Below, piece after piece: positions 24,296 to 35,539 of a DNA stretch of 64,000 nt. The first letter of the stretch is position 1; each line of letters begins with the position of its first letter. The position numbers and the translations under genes are program-made. This DNA comes from Ampelocalamus luodianensis (taxonomy: Eukaryota > Streptophyta > Magnoliopsida > Poales > Poaceae): positions 38,880,342-38,944,341 of the forward strand of contig CM070619.1 in the NCBI GenBank assembly GCA_036346255.1, written 5' to 3'. Below the pieces are notes generated by a model. It was not told the origin of the DNA. It did not search any database and was given only the letters and a program-made list of their open reading frames with translations.

Positions 24296-25176
24296 CCGAG
24301 CGCCAAAATGAACCAGGCCAAGCTTATGGGTGCACGGAGCTATAGTACACATGAAGTGATGGGAGTAGGTTGTCGGGAGACTTTTGAGCAAAAGGGCTGC
24401 GGACATTTAATGTTGGCACACATAGCCGCTTGTCGGCCCAAGAGTTGACAAGGCACCGCTCTCACCGCCATGCACAAAATTGATAATGCCAGTGCCCACC
24501 CGCGGTGAGAGGACCAGGTCAAAGAGCTCAACGGCTAAAATCCGCACCGAGCTCCACTAGGAGGTCGTGAGTGTTGGATTGAAATCCAAGGGCTCGATTT
24601 TGGGCTAATTATTAGAGGTCCTAACACTCAGGGGAGGTCTGAGGAGGTTGCCCAGGGTGATCTTTGCAAAAGGTGCAAAGGAGGTCCTGTGGGAGGTCCT
24701 CGAGGTTGTCTTCGTAAAAGAGCAGGAGGAGGTCGTGGGGTGGGAGGTCCTTTACAAAGACCCGAGGAGGTCTTTGGCGTCGGATTTAAAATCCACGGCC
24801 CTGACCACTGCGCTCAACCTGACCGAGCCCGACACGGCTAAGCGGCTCGGTGTGACCAAGACCTGGAGGTCTGAGTCCAAGTCTGACTCGGACCAGGGCT
24901 TAGGGTTTGACTACAAGCCACGCAAGTTTGACTGGCCCATAAAACTATTCAAACAATTTCTGAAAATTGTGGAATTTTTCAGAGGGGTCACATATCAACC
25001 CAAGAACTTAGGAAAAATATTTTCCAGGAGATGATCAACAGACTTGTGACTTTGTATTTCCATACTCTGGTACAATAATTGTTTAGTACACACAGGAAAT
25101 ACATGACGTAAGAAAAAGTTTTAATTTCTACTCATTTTCTTACATTTGAAACACAAGTACAGAATTTGGGATGTTC

Positions 25177-26731
25177 CGGTGTATTGCAATACCTCTGATG
25201 ATCCAAGAGCAGCAACCTGCACTTCTTGCAGAATTTCAGCGTCTCAACTTGGGTTTGGTTGAGCATGGTTTCCTTGCTGCCTTGGTTGTGCAACCGACTT
25301 TGGTGGATCAAATCAAGGCAGCACAGAAATCAGATGATGGTGTGGGTAAAATCAAGCATAACATCAGGAATGGATCAGCCAAGTGTTTCACAGAAGATGA
25401 GCACGGTGTTGTATGGTTTGGGCAGCGTCTCGTGGTCCCAAAGGTCCCGAGTGCGGATTTGATTCTCCATGAGGCCCATGATTCGCCTTTGTCCATCCAT
25501 CCCGGGGCCACCAAAATGTACCAAGATCTACGTCAGAGATTCTGGTGGACTCGCATGAAGCGCGAGATTGCCGTTCGTTGCGGATCGACGTATGTTGTCG
25601 TGTCAAGGCGAGCATCGGCGTCAAAGAGTCTTCTCCAGCCCTTGCCTATACCAGAATGGAAGTGGGATTCGGTAGGCACGGACTTCATCACTGGTTTGCC
25701 CCGTACTTCTTCGGGGAAGGATGCTATCTGGGTGGTTATTGACCGATTAACAAAAGTAGCACACTTTCTGCCAGTGCGTACCGCCCTCAGTGTCAGTAAA
25801 TTGGCGGACCTCTACATATCCTGTATTGTGAGCTTGCATGGTGTGCCACAAACGATTGTGTTAGATCGTGGTTCTCTTTTCACTTCCCGACTTTGGCATA
25901 GTCTGCAGGAGGCCATGGGAACCCGTCTTTCTTTCAGCTCAGCCTATCACCCTCAGACTGATGGTCAGACGGAGCGCGTCAACCAGGTGCTAGAGGATAT
26001 GCTCCGTGCCTGTGTTCTTTCCTGTGGGAAGAACTAGGAGAAGTGTTTGCCGCTTGCAGAATTCTCTTATAACAACAGCTTTCAGGCTAGTCTCGGTATG
26101 GCACCGTTTGAGGCCTTATATGGGAGGCGATGCAGAACACCGTTGAACTGGTCAGAAACTGGTGAAAGGCAGTTCTTTGGCCCAGATTCCATCAATGAGG
26201 CTGAAAGTCAAGTGCAGTTGATTCGTGAGCACTTGCGCATAGCTCAGTCCAGGCAAAAGAGCTATGCAGACCGGCGTCGCCGTGAGTTGAGTTTCAAGCC
26301 CAATAACTTTGTGTATCTCAAAGTCTCACCTTTGAAGGGTCATCGTCGTTTCGGTGTCAAGGGCAAACTGGCTCCTCGATATGTCGGACCGTATCGCATC
26401 ATCAAGAAAGTGGGAGCTGTTGCATACAAGTTAGAATTGCCAGCTACACTTGAGGGGGTGCATGATGTTTTCCATGTATCACAATTGAAGAAGTGTCTTC
26501 GTGTTCCTGTGGAGGAAACGCCATTGGAAAATATCGATGTGCAAGAAGATTTGTCTTATCGTGGCGCCCCGTTCGTATCCTCGAAGAAGTGAACGCGGGA
26601 CGAGGAACCGTGTGATCAAGTTCCTTAGAGTTCGATGGTCGAACCACTCGAGGATGAAGCCACTTGGGAGCGGGAAGATCGTCTCAGAAGATTGCAGTCC
26701 TTCTTCTCCAATGATCGAATCTCGGCGAGAT
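25177..26731 (+). pseudogene. pol: Element D pol, integrase and chromodomain (5' part outside window), one nonsense and several frameshifts
   Basis: Homology starts in the spacer between RNase H and integrase, where C is inserted; gag to RNase H lie left of the window. The frame is open from 25171 to TAG at 26035-26037. It shows HDSPLSIHPGATKMYQDL near 25480, a scrambled Cys-x2-Cys part near 25565-25610, then the catalytic triad: Asp in GTDFITGL (about 25681), Asp in LDRGSLF (about 25865) and Glu in QTERVNQ (about 25977). The stop follows CGKN, where C and A read W, so TGG became TAG. The frame resumes from 26047 to 26592 with YNNSFQASLGMAPFEALYGRR and RYVGPYRIIKK. The chromodomain is shifted after 26565 but DEATWERED is recognisable near 26655-26680. 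It is the best-preserved integrase of the left nest. Confidence 0.87.
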
Positions 26732-26734
26732 TCT

Positions 26735-26747
26735 GTAAGGGGAGATT
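26735..26747 (+). other. Element D polypurine tract (short)
   Basis: GTAAGGGGAGATT lies before TGTAACAGCC at 26748. It is shorter than the tracts of A, B and H. Confidence 0.75.
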
Positions 26748-29700
26748 TGTAACAGCCCTAAGTTAGGGTTTATGTTTCAAATGTAAAATTTTTAGGAGAA
26801 ATAAAAACTTTTGCTGTCTCATCAAATCATTTGGAAGTTTCCCAAATTTTCCCTAGCAATTTCCAATTTTTAGAAGTTAATTCTTGTGATTGGAAATTGT
26901 TGTCAGCAAATTCCTAGCCTTCAAACTTGTGATCATCCTCTGCAAATAATTTTCCTATCATCTTGATCATCCTATCTACCTCCCTGAATTATTTCACAAT
27001 TTTTAGATTTTATTTGCTATTTCAAATGGCCAAGTCAAACTAGTTTGAATTTCTGGTCAAACCCTAGGTCAGCAGCTTGTGAATTTTCTGCAGAACAATG
27101 CAGTGCATAAAAAGTTCTGGAAAATTTATGCAATGTTTTTCTCTGTCCCTTGTAGCTAACATAAAAATTTTGGAATTTTTGGAGTTCGGGAACTACCTCT
27201 AAAAATTCTCCAAACTCTCTCAGCCTTTTAAAACTCCAAATCAGTATTCACTGTTCATCGGGCTCGAACCCGAGCCCGACTTGAACCCCGACCGAACCAA
27301 TCCTTTCGGCTAAACCCAACCGCGTCCGACCGAGCCTGAGCCAAGCCCCGACCGCGCCGTTTTGCTTCTGGTCTGGCTCAACCGCCTCGCCCGAGTCACT
27401 CGTTTCTTTCGCTGACAGCGCGGCCCCACCTGCAGGTCCTCCCCGCCACATCGTTGCGCCAGCTCCCGCGCACCGCTCGCCCGCGCTCTCTCGCCGGCTT
27501 CACCGCCCGCATGCACGCTGCCACCTCGCCTCACCGGTCTTTTCACCGCCCTACCGCGTCCACCTCGGTGCCTCCGTCTTCCCCCTTCTTAAGCAGTCGA
27601 GCACTCTTCTTTTCTCGTTTTCTTTCTCCGCCTCTGTCCACTTCCGTCGCGGAGCTCTGAGAGCCGAGGCGTCGCGCGCGCGCTTCGAGCGCCGGCGCGC
27701 CGGTGATCTCGGTCATCGCCGATAAGCGTCACGGTGTGCCTAGCACCCGTGGAAGCGAACCCCTCAAGAAATTCGGAGTCTCCGTCACTGTGGAGCCGCG
27801 CGTGCCCCTTCTTCTCCAAGTCCGGCCGAAACCTCCTCTTCCGCCGCCGCGTCTTCTCCGGTGAGCTCCAGCTCGATTCTTCACTCGGTGAGCATCGCCT
27901 GGACTCCACCTTCCTTCTCCGCTCACTCACACGTCCTCTCGTTCACCTCAGGCTCCTGTCGTCGTTGGCCGCCTTGCGCCGCCGCAGGCTCTCGTCGTCG
28001 GGCCACTCCGACTACCCTCCGTCATAGGCAATTTCCCCGGTGAGTTCCTGGAGCCTCACTGATGCTCATGCGCGCACTAGTTTTCATCGTCTTCCTCTCG
28101 TGCGATCGCACCTTGTCACCCCATGCCCGGCGCCAGAGCTCTCGCGCGCCGCCTCGGTGCATCTCATTGCCTCGAGACCACCTTCGGCCAGCAGTTCTCC
28201 AACAACCCATTTTGGCCGCCGCACACCAGCGCGCCGCTTCTTCGTCGCGGCGACTTCAGTCAGCGCGCGAGCTCCTCTGTTCTTCGGTTTTGCCCTCTGT
28301 TTGTTTCTTGTCGGTGGGCCCCTCTTAAAACCTGTTTATTAGTTGTTAAACATGTTTGTGATTGTTCATTAGATCAAGCTCTTGTATGATCAAGTTTTGG
28401 GTTTGAGGTTAGAAGCAAGTAGTTGCTAGTCCTCGTATGTTTTCTCTGTTGTCATATTGTGTTTCTGTGTTGTCGATTCTTGAACTTGGTAGATTGGCTT
28501 GCTTTTCAAATTATGTTAGTGCTTGATGGTTCCCTAGTAGTTGGGGTTAGCATGAATGAAGTCGTTTAGTTAATATTTATAGGTTTCATTTCTTGTGGCT
28601 TGTATGATTAAGGAAGATGTAGTTGAACTAGTGTTGTCTCTGTACTTTTGATTTATCAGTGTAGTAAGATTTGGAGTAGTAGCATGCTGAATTTTGATAA
28701 CCTTACAATATGTTGGTATGATGCTTAGGTGTGTAGTAGCTGAAATGTTATTCAAACCCAAACTTAATTAGAAAATGTCTTAGCGTCTATTAGTTGATTG
28801 ATAAGATAGTAATTGTCTTCTTGAAGCACATTGTAGGCCTAAATGAAGTCATATCAGTAATGGTGGCATTAGAATAGCTAGTTACTTCTATTATGTTATT
28901 CTGATGCTTAGTTCTTAGATGTGCACACAATCGCCATCAAAGTCTATCGAAAGATTAAAACATATAAGAGGATTGATTTTGTGGTTAACTTGGTAAATAA
29001 GTGAGTGGGTAGACCTATCACATGAAAGCATGTCTAATTTGAAACATCTCTGTAGCAGTTATTTTGTTATTCCTATTGTGATGGTCTAGCTTCTGTGTAT
29101 GAATTTGTGTTGTATTTGAATGTTTGAGTTTTGCCGGTGTTATTCGTTCTTATTCGCTGTTATTTGTTCAATCGTTAGGCTTCGACATTTGCGGTAACCA
29201 CGAGAACGATCCTCCGCAATGAGTTGAGCATATTGAGCATGACGCGCCAGCAAGCGGTTTGATCATGTTAATCCCAGTATTTTAAAATCTAATATTTTGT
29301 TTCAGCTGTATGTATGCATTGCTTAATTTGTGTTAAATTGATTAGTTAAATACGTAGCTGCATATCCTGTAGGTGAAATATTGATCTCTACTACCTGAGC
29401 CTAGGTTACTTGCTGTGATTAGAGTTCGTTGGATGAACTCTTATCACTTAGTAGTTTACGTGTTCAGATGCTTAGCCATGCTTAGCTTCCGGTAGAATTG
29501 GGCAATTATCGACTTAGTCGATAATCTTGATCACATGAAATTATTATTGTTCTTATGCCTTGTTATTTACAAATCTAAAAATGAAAAACAAAATAAAAAT
29601 GATTTAGACTTGGGCACAATGGTAAGATTGGTGTGATCTGTTGGGTGTGACTGGAAAGGTGCCTGAGTCAATTAAGGACCGAACATCTTGTGAGTACCTG

Positions 29701-29996
29701 TTATCCAGGCATTTCGGCGTGCTAACCACACTAGAGTATATGGGACCTCTCTTGACCTAGTACTTTGGCGTGTATTAGCTCCGGGTCGCAGGAGGGATGG
29801 TGTTGGGAGCATGGTAGTTGTCAAAAGCTTTACCCGCAAAGGTAGTTGTCTTTTCGGCTTTACCATGTAAGCGTATGGATTTCTATCCATACGAGCGGCT
29901 CGTAGTTAATACACAATATTGGAAAAAGTCTCGTAGGACTTAGCTGTGCCGGCATACCTTCGGTAGTGTGCTTTGGCTTAAAGGCGGTCTGAAGTG

Positions 29997-30061
29997 TGGG
30001 TACAGTGGTACACCCCTGCAGGGTTAAAAACTATTCGAATAGCCTCGTCCTAGGTGATGGA
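29997..30061 (+). promoter_or_regulatory. Conserved palindromic LTR block (copy in D)
   Basis: CTATTCGAATAG is at 30031-30042, preceded by CCCTGCAGGG; both palindromes are intact. It lies about 800 bases from the LTR end. Confidence 0.7.
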
Positions 30062-30376
30062 CACGCTTGGGTAAGCTTATCAAGAGTTAGACTACAACAT
30101 TTAAATTAAAAACTTGAAGGGTGAGTGCGAATGCGGGATTCGTGCTATTGTTGTGGTGACTATTGGGATAGTCACTTCTAGGTTGTTTACCTTTACTCTT
30201 TTGTTATTATTATCCTTACTGTTATTTCAACCAAAACTGAATTACAAACTTGCCTTCAAACTGTATTACATTATTGCAAATAAAGTTGGCTTTATGCAAA
30301 TAAAACGTATGGCCTCCACTTAACAAGCCTGCATGTAGCATATGAACAGGTCTGCTAGTTCACACGTCAGTCTTGC

Positions 30377-30430
30377 GGGTACAAAGACAATCTTTGTACT
30401 CAGGTGCTTTGCTTAACGTTTTTGTTGCAG
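30377..30430 (+). promoter_or_regulatory. LTR hairpin followed by acceptor-like TTGCAG (D)
   Basis: GGGTACAAAGA (30377-30387), loop CAA, TCTTTGTACTC (30391-30401), then a T-rich run and TTGCAG ending at 30430. It is the same as in LTR A. Confidence 0.6.
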
Positions 30431-30842
30431 AGGAAGAAGGTGAGCCCCAAGGGTCTCACTTCTGTGAGCTGTGTTGCCGTTTCGTGGTCGACGACTAGGC
30501 TTGGCGGTCCGGTCAGATGCCTTGTGGGTGAAGGCACGCTGATTGGCTTTGTTTATAGCAATCTTTTGGCGCTTTTGCTTCCGCTGTCGTTCTTGTTTAT
30601 TTGTGTATCTTATGGCCTGTCGGCCTTTGTCTGTAATAACTCTACTATTTGTTTATCTTCCGTTTGGTAGTGTGATGTTTGGACTCTATGTTTGGAATGG
30701 AGTTGATGCATACTTTTGTGGGAGGTGTGTATACTGCTTCTGGGAAGTATACATATCTCGAGGTTTCGGTTTATTTGATTTGTAATGCTAGGACCAGGTG
30801 GTTGGTTGAGCGTTACAAGCCAAATAAATTGGGGTCCTCACA

Positions 30843-32209
30843 CCTAAACAAGTAAATAGTCGAAATAAGAACAACATGGTACACGACACTTCTTAACAAC
30901 GTTCTACAACGCTTTCCCGTTAACTCAAGATTTAACTAATAGACCTATTCTGAAAACCAACAACCCAGTCATAAATCGAATCTGGACAGCAGCACGGTAA
31001 AATTCATAACTAATGATCTGGGACTCAGAACGAGGTGAACCCAGATTTTGTGGAAACTTAACGAACATATCTACAACATTCTAGTTGACAAGATTTCCAA
31101 ATTCGGCCAAATTAAAATGCTAACAAGTAGACGAAGTTACAAAACAGATTCTGTCTACATTAACAGGACAGCAGAAACTAAAATTAACATAACGTTTGAT
31201 CCGTACGTCAGAATCAGGTGTTCTTGGCAGCCACCGAAAGCTAAGAACATTATCTAAATAACTCTAGGAGAGGAAAATCTCCAATTCGGCCTTTAAGTAT
31301 TCGAAACTGACCACACAACCTACTGGACAAAATCGAATCTCAACAGACAGAAAGAGCAGTTGGGTCAAAACAGCCATAACTTTTATTCTACAACTCCAAA
31401 TTGGATGTTCTTTATCAATATGGAAACATAAGACCAAAGCCTACAAATTTCATAATAGGTAGAAGTTCTGATTCGGACCTTAACAATAATCAATCTACTA
31501 ATTTAAATGACTGCTGATAACTAAACACAATTCTGGAGAGCAGTAAAGAATTGGCCGTAACTTCCAAACCATAACTCGGATTCACGTGAACTCAGTGGCC
31601 ATGGAAACCTGACGAAAAACTCTACAACTCTCTAGGAGATCACAAATCCTAATTCGGCTTTAATCTATACAAAAATTGACGCACAAGTAATGGACAGAAT
31701 ACTGGAATCAATCGCAGCAGGACGTTGATCTCCTAATCATGGCAAAATACGAATCTAAATCGATCTCACCAGCGAGGAACCATTCGTTACCCTTGAAGAC
31801 ATGCGTGCCCGCTGATTTCCCTCGCTAGATGCTCCTCCCGTCTTCTTCTCCTCTCTCCCTCCACCTTTCTCCTTGGCCAAAAGCAATGGGAGAGCACCAC
31901 CAAGAGGGAGCAATGGAGCGTAAGGAGGAGGGCATGTACTGTAGTAGTACTGTAGCGGCGGCGGGAGCACTGTAGCAGTGCGTGCTACAGTGCGGGCTAG
32001 GGTTTCCCCCTCCTTTTATTAGTGGCCGGCCCCTCATGGGCCTCCTAGGCCAAAGCCCGAAGCCCAGGTTGCCAAAGAAATGCAGATTTCCCCTCCTCTA
32101 AAGTCTAATTTCTCTTTTCACTACTTCCTTCATTAGAATAAGTTGGAGTATTACAAAAAAACCCTTTTTTTGTTTACTCTCCTTCCTTAGAAACATTCGG
32201 GGTATTACA
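30843..32209 (-). mobile_element. Element J, partial LTR of the F/G family
   Basis: On the minus strand this begins TGTAATACCCC at 32209. It resembles LTRs of F and G: the phrases around TTCTTAGCTTTCGGTGGC and the GC-rich stretch (31800-32010) are shared. It is cut at 30843, where D is inserted. It abuts H's LTR directly at 32210, as an insertion end would. Whether J was a solo LTR or a full element cannot be told, because its other end is left of the window. Minus-strand frames at 31755-32037 are LTR sequence. Confidence 0.7.
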
Positions 32210-34046
32210 ATACGCCTTCAGTCCAATTGAGGTCGGGACCGAGTCCTTGATGACTGGGTCAAACCCGTGACCCCGGTCCCACCAGTCAGCCACCATGGCT
32301 AGCCAAGCATGAGTGTAAAAAGTATTAAATTCATTTATGATTTCATAACGACTTATATTTACACTGAAAATTATTGTAACTTCAAAAATCCATATCTAAT
32401 TCAAATTGACTCCAAAATGAATGAAATCAGTTTTGATATTTTTTTCTTATTAAGTGAATTTTATTTGCAAATAGGTTTAAAACATGTATCTATAGCAGAG
32501 AATATAGTTTTGTAAAAATGATCCATATCTCTATTATTTTTACAATAAGAAAAAGATTTCATCTTCAAAAATACATAACTATTTCATTTTAACTCCAAAA
32601 ACAGTGAAACCAATTTTGTTATTTTTCATTTAAGATGAAATTTATTTTAAAATAGGTTTCATGAGTATCTCTGTAACAGAAGATATACTTTTGGGAAATG
32701 ACCAATTAACTCCCTTATTTTGTAAAAAGGAAAAGGCTGATAACTTTAGAAATTCATAACTAATTCATGAAAACTCCAAATGAGGTAAACTCAACTATTT
32801 TAGTATTATAGTATTATTCCCTATTTATCTGTGTAATCCTTTGTCTCCCCATTGCTCTACAAATTTTGACCAAACATTTAATTTGGATAAATAGTACCAA
32901 ATTGGATTTTCTAGAAAGCTGAGATTCAAACCACCATAACTTTCACATACTAAATCCAAATGGAATGAATCTTTCGCATAAATTCATATAAAATCATACT
33001 CTACCCACTGTATAAATTTCATACATTTTTGAGCATGTTGAATTTCTGGTTTTATTTGATATTTATTGCATTATCGTCTTTCATTAGGTTTTCGGCGATA
33101 ACGATATATTTGTGAGATTATTATGAGTATAACCTGAGATTGAACAAGTGGTACCAACAAAGGTGCGAGCACCCTCCTCTTGATCATATTGCTCCCAGTG
33201 GTTTTTAAATGTTTTGTGTGAGTTTTATTATCGCAATTGCATGCTATTTTGAAATGTATGTTTATGGGTAGAAGTAGTTAATCTCCTAATTGCTGCATTA
33301 GCCCTCCTTTGAATGTTGATTACCCTTTTTACCTTGAATGATTAAGGATATATGTTATATGGGTTGTTTGCTAGTTTGTAGAACGATGCTTAGCCATGCT
33401 AGTAGTGTAGCCGAAAGTGGTTGATGGAGCTAGTCCATCGGCCGGTGGATTGAATTGAATCTTTATGAAAATTTGAGGATTTTATGGATTGGATTATGTT
33501 AGATTTGAGGAATGTATCTATAGCTTCGCATCTAGGGTTTGTGGACATGTTGGGCATGGGTTTTATGTTCTTAACTTGGACGGGTGTAGGTTGACGATAA
33601 ATTCTATTGTTGTTTGTTGTTATGGAATTGTGTAGCCCCGTCTGAGTGTTTAAGGACCGGTCTGTGGTGTGATGAACCAAGTCTTACGTGTAACCACACG
33701 CCGGGATAATAGCGAAGGCTTGGCTTAATAATTTGTTGTGTGTTAGCTATCAAAACACAATGAAGTTGACAATTGTTATTGTTATGTATTTAATTGTTCT
33801 TTTGTCAATCTCGCGGGGGCATGTTAAGGGTTGCCTTACTTGTTCTTAAGGGTCTCTTGTTTGATTGGGACTTACTTACGCAACGGGGTTTTCCCTGTGG
33901 TTCAGGCGACTATACTGTCTGCCACAAGACTGTCCTCGGGTGGTTTGATAGTTAGGACATAACATTGTAACGGCCTCGTTATGCTACCTCAGTCACACTC
34001 CAATGGAAGAGTGCATTGGCCGACATTATGAGGAATGCATATCGTG

Positions 34047-34124
34047 TGGGTAAAGCTGTATAACTCTGCAGAGTAACTAAATCTATTCAAATACCCTAGT
34101 CCTAGGTTATGGACAACACTTGTG
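34047..34124 (+). promoter_or_regulatory. Conserved palindromic LTR block (H 5' LTR, decayed)
   Basis: CTCTGCAGAG (34064-34073) replaces CCCTGCAGGG and is still a perfect palindrome. The other palindrome reads CTATTCAAATAC here, while the 3' LTR copy keeps CTATTCGAATAG, so decay at the CG is recent. Confidence 0.65.
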
Positions 34125-34468
34125 GGAAAGTAGGCACAGTTAGCTTTTGATAAATTAAGTTTGGGTTATGGTTGGGAATGTTATGTCATTATGTTAGTTT
34201 GTTCAAATCTAAAATGAATTCATGAACGCGTAGTTCGCGCGTTAATTTTGTTGGGAAATGAATTGTGCCACGAATGAGATGTTCGTGTGTTGATTATATT
34301 TGGAGAGTATACCTTTGATGATCATTACTTACTGTTATCAAATGTTTTACAAATGGTAAGTTAGAATCTTTTATCTATATGCAAAACTTGCTTTATGCTG
34401 AAAACTAACTAGTGTAGTAGCCTTCCTTTGATACTTACATGCATCTTTATTTCTTTTGAAAGTCTCAC

Positions 34469-34507
34469 GAGTACAACTTTGTACTCTAACAGTGTCTATT
34501 TGTTCAG
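34469..34507 (+). promoter_or_regulatory. LTR hairpin followed by acceptor-like TTCAG (H 5' LTR)
   Basis: GAGTAC (34469-34474), 6-base loop, GTACTC (34481-34486), then TATTTGTTCAG ending at 34507 and GTGAGAA. Confidence 0.6.
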
Positions 34508-34910
34508 GTGAGAACGATGGGTGCAACGGTTTTAACTCTAGTTGGTTGTTTGTGGGATTTTGGGCATGCCAACTCGGTTATTCCCTTTTTACTTTAAGTT
34601 TATCTTCCGCTGCGATTTATTTGTGTTATTGTTATTTAGATTTGGCCGATTGACCCTCTTATGTAAAATTGGGTCCATAAGGTTCTATATGTTGAATATG
34701 TATCAAAGTTTCTATTCTCTTGTACGATTGTGTATGGATGTGATTGCAATGTTGTATTTGGATATGTGCATGTTAGCCACTGATCCTTGGGAGCTTGCAT
34801 GTGACACATATCCGGGTCACTCGGAATCGTGTTCGTCTCACGTTAAGTGTTGCGTTTACAGCGTAATCGCTTAGCTTGAAACGGATCCGATCTCGGGGGT
34901 CCTCACAGCG

Positions 34911-34924
34911 TTGGTATCATAGCC
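34911..34924 (+). other. Element H primer binding site (one mismatch)
   Basis: TTGGTATCATAGCC lies four bases after the LTR. Other elements here read TGGTATCAGAGCC, so one G is now T. Confidence 0.85.
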
Positions 34925-35539
34925 ATACTGACTGTAGGTTAAAGCCGTAGCAATGGACGTTATTAGGATTTTGATTTGCAAAGAGTATTTTCAAACTATC
35001 AAATGTTTGGCAAAAATGTTAGTAATATAATTCCTTTGTTTCTTATCCATCCTAGCATCTTTTTCTTACCTCACTATTCTTTTGATTTAAAAAAAATGGT
35101 TTTTCTTCATTACTCGTCTCTCTTTTCCAACAATAGACACGTTAAGTAGTCATCGGTAAAGAGAATTGGTGGAAGAATGAGAAAACATCGGTAAAGAGAT
35201 TTTAGGATCAAATTAAGGTTTATCCTTAGGAATTACACCCCCAATTATATTACTCAGCTTGTAGGCGCTGGATTTTGTGGTGATCATTTGCTCTCTTTTG
35301 TTCCAAGTAGTTGTGCATCACCTACGGGCGGTTTGTACCGCAACTACCTCAGAAAACTAATCGCGTTTTTGTTTGTATCTTGTGCTGTCCACCTGGACCT
35401 TAGCACCCCAATTTGGTGTTGCATAAATATGTTTTCATTGTGCATTCACGCTAGATCAAGTTACTCCGGTTGTCTTTACTTACCTTATGTTTTCCCTCAA
35501 TTCTTTGAGCTGGTTGCTAACAAGTTGAGTGGCAACAGG
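34925..35539 (+). other. Element H untranslated leader
   Basis: About 600 bases lie before gag. An open frame joins gag from 35288, but its first 84 codons (MLSFVPSS...) have no match in gag of A or C, so they are not counted as coding. Confidence 0.55.

Larger units (their letters stand above)
20187..25176 (-). mobile_element. Element C 5' LTR (5.0 kb)
   Basis: On the minus strand the LTR begins near 25176 and ends ...GGGGTCCTCACA at 20187, next to the primer binding site. The outermost three bases expected at the start (the ACA of GGGATGTTACA on the plus strand) are missing, so that boundary is slightly eroded. The first 2.0 kb from 20187 aligns closely with solo LTR I (39778 onward). The middle (22400-24800) is rich in GGAGGTC and ACGGCTAAGATC motifs and in GC-rich U3 sequence. 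Frames inside, such as 22670-23348, come from these repeats and are not genes. The sequence to its right is pol of element D. Confidence 0.9.
26748..30842 (+). mobile_element. Element D 3' LTR (4.1 kb)
   Basis: It runs from TGTAACAGCCC to GGGGTCCTCACA. It includes a GC-rich leader (27240-28320) whose overlapping frames on both strands are not genes, an AT-rich part (28330-29160) without features, the sequence ACATTTGCGGTAACC near 29187 shared with LTR A (8490), the palindromic block, and the hairpin with acceptor-like site. The right flank CCTAA would be the target duplication. The upstream half of D is outside the window. Confidence 0.9.
32210..34907 (+). mobile_element. Element H 5' LTR (3' 2.7 kb remaining next to J)
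   Basis: It matches 46262-46848 joined to 57961-59943 nearly base for base, which identifies the two as LTRs of one element. It ends GGGGGTCCTCACA at 34907. The first 1.8 kb of the LTR, present in the 3' copy from 44447, is missing here because J is inserted at 32209/32210. Two length differences from the 3' copy are visible: about 21 extra bases near 33830, and a missing 12-base duplication near 34340. I see no gene in it; frames at 33399-33680 and 34456-34874 are LTR sequence. Confidence 0.88.

Noticed and set aside
27248..28389. Cluster of frames on both strands, Ser/Arg-rich
   Set aside because: GC-rich leader of LTR D; frames overlap in five or six readings and lack motifs.
35288..35539. 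N-terminal extension of H gag (84 codons)
   Set aside because: No similarity to gag of A or C; treated as untranslated leader.
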